Part shown: positions 14,769 through 16,424 of the stretch, piece by piece | How positions within the stretch are numbered: the first letter of the stretch is position 1 | Layout of the letters: each line of letters begins with the position of its first letter | Assembly (NCBI GenBank): GCA_009776625.1 | Contig: WRNL01000018.1 | Span: 1-16,424, forward strand | DNA length: 16,424 bases | Origin: Methanomassiliicoccaceae archaeon | GTDB taxonomy: Archaea > Thermoplasmatota > Thermoplasmata > Methanomassiliicoccales > Methanomethylophilaceae | Reading direction: 5' to 3' | The notes under the pieces: generated by a model | The model's database searches: none | What the model was told of the DNA's origin: nothing | What the model saw: the letters and a program-made list of their open reading frames with translations, nothing else | Position numbers and translations under genes: made by a program

Positions 14769-15176
14769 TTATACGTCGAAGATGACCGTGACCGACGGCT
14801 CGGCGGGGTCGACGGACATCATGTGGTAGGTGACGGCCTTGACCTCCGACCTCGTCCGGTGCCTCCCCCTGTCGAGGGGCTCCCCCCTCCCGGCGCACAG
14901 GACCCTGTCCCCGTCGAACCTGACCTCGAGCTCGCACAGCACCACACCCTCGCAGTCCTCGAGGAACAGCAGCTCCGACAGGAAGGAGTATAGGCGGTCC
15001 TCCGGGAACTCGCCGGATGCCTCCACCTCGAAGGCCTCGGCGGGCGCGACCGTGGAGAGGTCCACGGTCTGGTCGAACAGGGCGTAGCCCGCATTGGCGA
15101 AGCACTCCTCCAGCGTCCCCCCGTGGGCCTTGACCATCAGGTCCGCCGTGTGGTCGATCAGCTCGTACCTCCTCAT
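14769..15176 (-). CDS. archease (RtcB cofactor)
   Basis: 135 aa from the preferred start. Archease is a small metal-binding protein that boosts guanylylation and multiple turnover of the tRNA ligase RtcB. Motifs: YELIDHTADLMV (4-15) with Asp8 and Asp12; GRGEP and HRTRSEVKAVTYH (106-118), strongly conserved; and a C-terminal FDV with Asp134, which also helps bind metal. The ORF is open 36 codons further upstream, but that extension is Arg/Gly-rich and unlike the family. The chosen ATG lies 26 nt from a TATA box with no Shine-Dalgarno, indicating a leaderless mRNA. No rtcB is visible in the window. The gene is divergent from nadX with a 140-nt shared promoter region. Confidence 0.93.
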   Translation of the reverse strand: MRRYELIDHTADLMVKAHGGTLEECFANAGYALFDQTVDLSTVAPAEAFEVEASGEFPEDRLYSFLSELLFLEDCEGVVLCELEVRFDGDRVLCAGRGEPLDRGRHRTRSEVKAVTYHMMSVDPAEPSVTVIFDV

Positions 15177-15197
15177 GCGTGGGGATAGGGCGGGGGG

Positions 15198-15205
15198 GTA
15201 TATGG
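15198..15205 (-). promoter_or_regulatory. TATA box of archease
   Basis: The minus strand reads CCATATAC, centred about 26 nt before the ATG at 15176. This predicts a leaderless transcript and decides the start over the upstream in-frame codons. Confidence 0.6.
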
Positions 15206-15283
15206 CGTTGCCCCCCTCCCCTGCGCATATGCGCGGCACGCCCCGCCGTCGGCGATCGCCGTAGCCGTGCGGCCGCCTGCGCA

Positions 15284-15293
15284 AGGCTTAATA
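15284..15293 (+). promoter_or_regulatory. possible TATA box of nadX
   Basis: A short AT-rich element, AGGCTTAATA, is centred near 15290, about 27 nt before the ATG at 15317. It predicts a leaderless transcript. The match to the consensus is moderate. Confidence 0.5.
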
Positions 15294-15310
15294 CGAATCA
15301 CCCGATTCGT
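15293..15310 (+). promoter_or_regulatory. operator candidate between nadX TATA box and start
   Basis: A perfect inverted repeat, ACGAATC (15293-15299) and GATTCGT (15304-15310), is separated by ACCC. It begins at the edge of the TATA-like element and ends 6 nt before the ATG, covering the predicted transcription start. A protein bound here would block initiation, so it is a good candidate for a repressor operator. The cognate regulator is not identifiable. Confidence 0.55.
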
Positions 15311-15316
15311 CCGTCC

Positions 15317-16123
15317 ATGCGCATAACCATCGTCGGTTGCGGCTCCATCGGCTCCAAGCTCGCTAAGGCGGCCGATGCGATGAGCGGGGTCAAGAGGATA
15401 TACCTCCTGGACGTGAAGAGGGAGGTGGCCGAGCGGACGGCGGCGGAGCTGAACAAGGCGATCGTGATAGAGTCCGTCGAGGAGGAGCTTTACCACTCGG
15501 ACCTCGTGATCGAGGCCGCCTCCCAGGAGGCGGCGAGGGAGATACTCCCGAAGGTCGTGTCGAGGGGCGTGGACATAATGATCATGTCCGTAGGGTCCCT
15601 GGTCGACGACGACTTCAGGGGGATGGTGTTCGACAAGGCGCGGGCGGCCGAGGCGAGGGTCTACATCCCCACTGGCGCGCTGTGCGGCTGCGACGGCCTG
15701 AGGTCCGCCTCCGTCGACGAGCTGGACGAGGTGGAGCTCATCAGCATGAAGGGCCCGAAGAGCCTCCTGGGCGTGGAGTACATGGAGCGCCAGGGGATCG
15801 ACGTGGAGAGGATAACCGAGAAGACGACCGTCTACACCGGCTACGCCAGGGAGGCGGTTAAGCTGTTCCCCAAGAACATCAACGTGGCCGCGACCGTGAG
15901 CCTCCTGGGCGTGGGGTTCGACAGGACGAAGGTCACGGTGGTGGTCGACCCGGAGATAAAGAGCAACTCACACGAGCTGAGGATCAAGGGGAGGTTCGGC
16001 GAGATGAACTGCCACACCTACAACATCCCCGAGCCGGACAACCCGAGGACGTCGCACCTGGCGACCCTGTCCGCCATAGCGGCCCTGAAGAGGATCGTGC
16101 GCAACGAGTGGTTCGGAGTCTGA
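15317..16123 (+). CDS. nadX: L-aspartate dehydrogenase
   Basis: 268 aa, NadX family. It oxidises L-aspartate to iminoaspartate with NAD(P)+, feeding quinolinate synthase in NAD biosynthesis, in place of the flavin oxidase NadB. Motifs: Rossmann loop GCGSIG (7-12); Asp32 at the end of the second strand, suggesting NAD preference; EAASQEA (66-72); PTGALCGCDG (118-127), in the family pattern P-S/T-G-A-x-x-G-x-D-G; FPKNINVAATVSLLGVGFDRT (184-204), the NAD- and substrate-binding core; and NPRTSHLA (242-249) near the C-terminus. The ORF extends upstream to 15179, but the ATG at 15317 matches the family N-terminus and the promoter. The stop TGA is followed at once by TAG. No nadA or nadC is visible downstream. 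Confidence 0.95.
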   Translation: MRITIVGCGSIGSKLAKAADAMSGVKRIYLLDVKREVAERTAAELNKAIVIESVEEELYHSDLVIEAASQEAAREILPKVVSRGVDIMIMSVGSLVDDDFRGMVFDKARAAEARVYIPTGALCGCDGLRSASVDELDEVELISMKGPKSLLGVEYMERQGIDVERITEKTTVYTGYAREAVKLFPKNINVAATVSLLGVGFDRTKVTVVVDPEIKSNSHELRIKGRFGEMNCHTYNIPEPDNPRTSHLATLSAIAALKRIVRNEWFGV

Positions 16124-16146
16124 TAGCAGGTCTTTAAAGTGCTTCC

Positions 16147-16199
16147 CGCCCCCTTTCACCAGACGTGGGGGCGATCAGTCGACACGGCTCTTTTTATTT
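16147..16199 (+). terminator. probable terminator region of nadX
   Basis: A 7-bp perfect stem, CGCCCCC (16147-16153) with GGGGGCG (16167-16173), lies 23 nt past the nadX stop. A T-rich run, TTTTTATTT, follows at 16191-16199. The gap between stem and T-run is longer than in a bacterial terminator, but archaeal termination depends mainly on the T-run. The T-run also covers the last codons of the convergent fragment. Confidence 0.45.
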
Positions 16200-16364
16200 C
16201 ACGACCCAGCGACCATTCTTCGTAGCGCCTATGCGTTCGACAAGATTTTCTTCTTTGAGTACTTTAATGTGAATCTTTACGTTTCGCTCGGCAATGCCTA
16301 ATTCGGATGATATTTCTTTTGCACGTAAATTCAAAACTGGATTGATCGTCTGAATGCGGCCCAT
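16194..16364 (-). pseudogene. winged-helix C-terminal fragment, probably a gene remnant
   Basis: 56 codons with an ATG at 16364 and a TAA at 16194. The protein has a helix-turn-helix: a helix LRAKEISSEL (13-22), the turn GIAERNV (23-29), a recognition helix KIHIKVLKEENL (30-41), then the wing VERIGATKNGRW (42-53). This pattern is typical of the C-terminal winged helix of larger ATP-binding (AlbA/schlafen-type) or transcription-regulator proteins. A TAA lies two codons upstream in frame, and the sequence beyond is GC-rich and unlike it, so the 5' part seems lost. The DNA is AT-rich against its surroundings. It could be an intact tiny regulator, but I see no ribosome-binding site. Confidence 0.6.
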
Positions 16365-16424
16365 AGCTTACGCTGTGAACGCGCCCCTTCTTCCGTTCAG
16401 GGCCGGTATCCCAGCAGGAGCTCC

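Noticed and set aside
1..16424. CRISPR array or insertion sequence
   Set aside because: I saw no regularly spaced direct repeats, no transposase motifs and no terminal inverted repeats anywhere in the window.

Overview
The window is archaeal chromosomal DNA, GC-rich, with gene families that mark an archaeon: family-B DNA polymerase, an Obg/YchF-like GTPase with a TGS domain, RNA polymerase subunit Rpo4, ribosomal protein L21e, Pus10, a Rio1 kinase, aIF1A, DUF655 and archease. TATA boxes lie about 26 nt upstream of several start codons, pointing to leaderless transcripts. A euryarchaeal methanogen, possibly of the Thermoplasmatota, is my inference. It rests mainly on one gene resembling the methanogen EhaR family and is not proven by the sequence.

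Layout. (a) 1-1025, plus strand: a membrane-anchored surface protein with an internally duplicated domain. (b) 1053-4654, minus strand: a two-gene operon, YchF-like GTPase then DNA polymerase B, overlapping by 4 nt. (c) 4784-5209, minus strand: a small four-helix membrane protein with a strong TATA box and a terminator. (d) 5243-5684: about 440 nt without a credible gene but with inverted repeats. (e) 5685-10621, minus strand: one tightly packed eight-gene operon in the order aIF1A, rio1, KH protein (Dim2/Pno1-like), pus10, L21e, rpo4, DUF655, rsmA/ksgA. It joins initiation, late small-subunit maturation, tRNA modification and transcription. (f) 10937-12678, plus strand: a two-gene accessory module, an AT-rich PD-(D/E)XK-type putative restriction endonuclease translationally coupled to a Dam-family adenine methyltransferase of host-like base composition. 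It sits just upstream of a tRNA-Glu gene. (g) 12798-15176, minus strand: archease, then a formyltransferase-fold protein coupled by an ATGA overlap to a HAD-like, EhaR-related protein whose expected nucleophile Asp appears to be lost. (h) 15317-16123, plus strand: aspartate dehydrogenase NadX, with a perfect inverted repeat between its TATA box and start codon. (i) 16194-16364, minus strand: a small AT-rich winged-helix fragment, probably the remnant of a larger protein.

The parts most worth a second look are the restriction-modification module with its sharp composition break, the formyltransferase/HAD pair with a missing catalytic residue, the nadX operator candidate, the structured gap before the membrane-protein promoter, and the gathering of Rio1, Dim2-like and Dim1/KsgA in one transcription unit.
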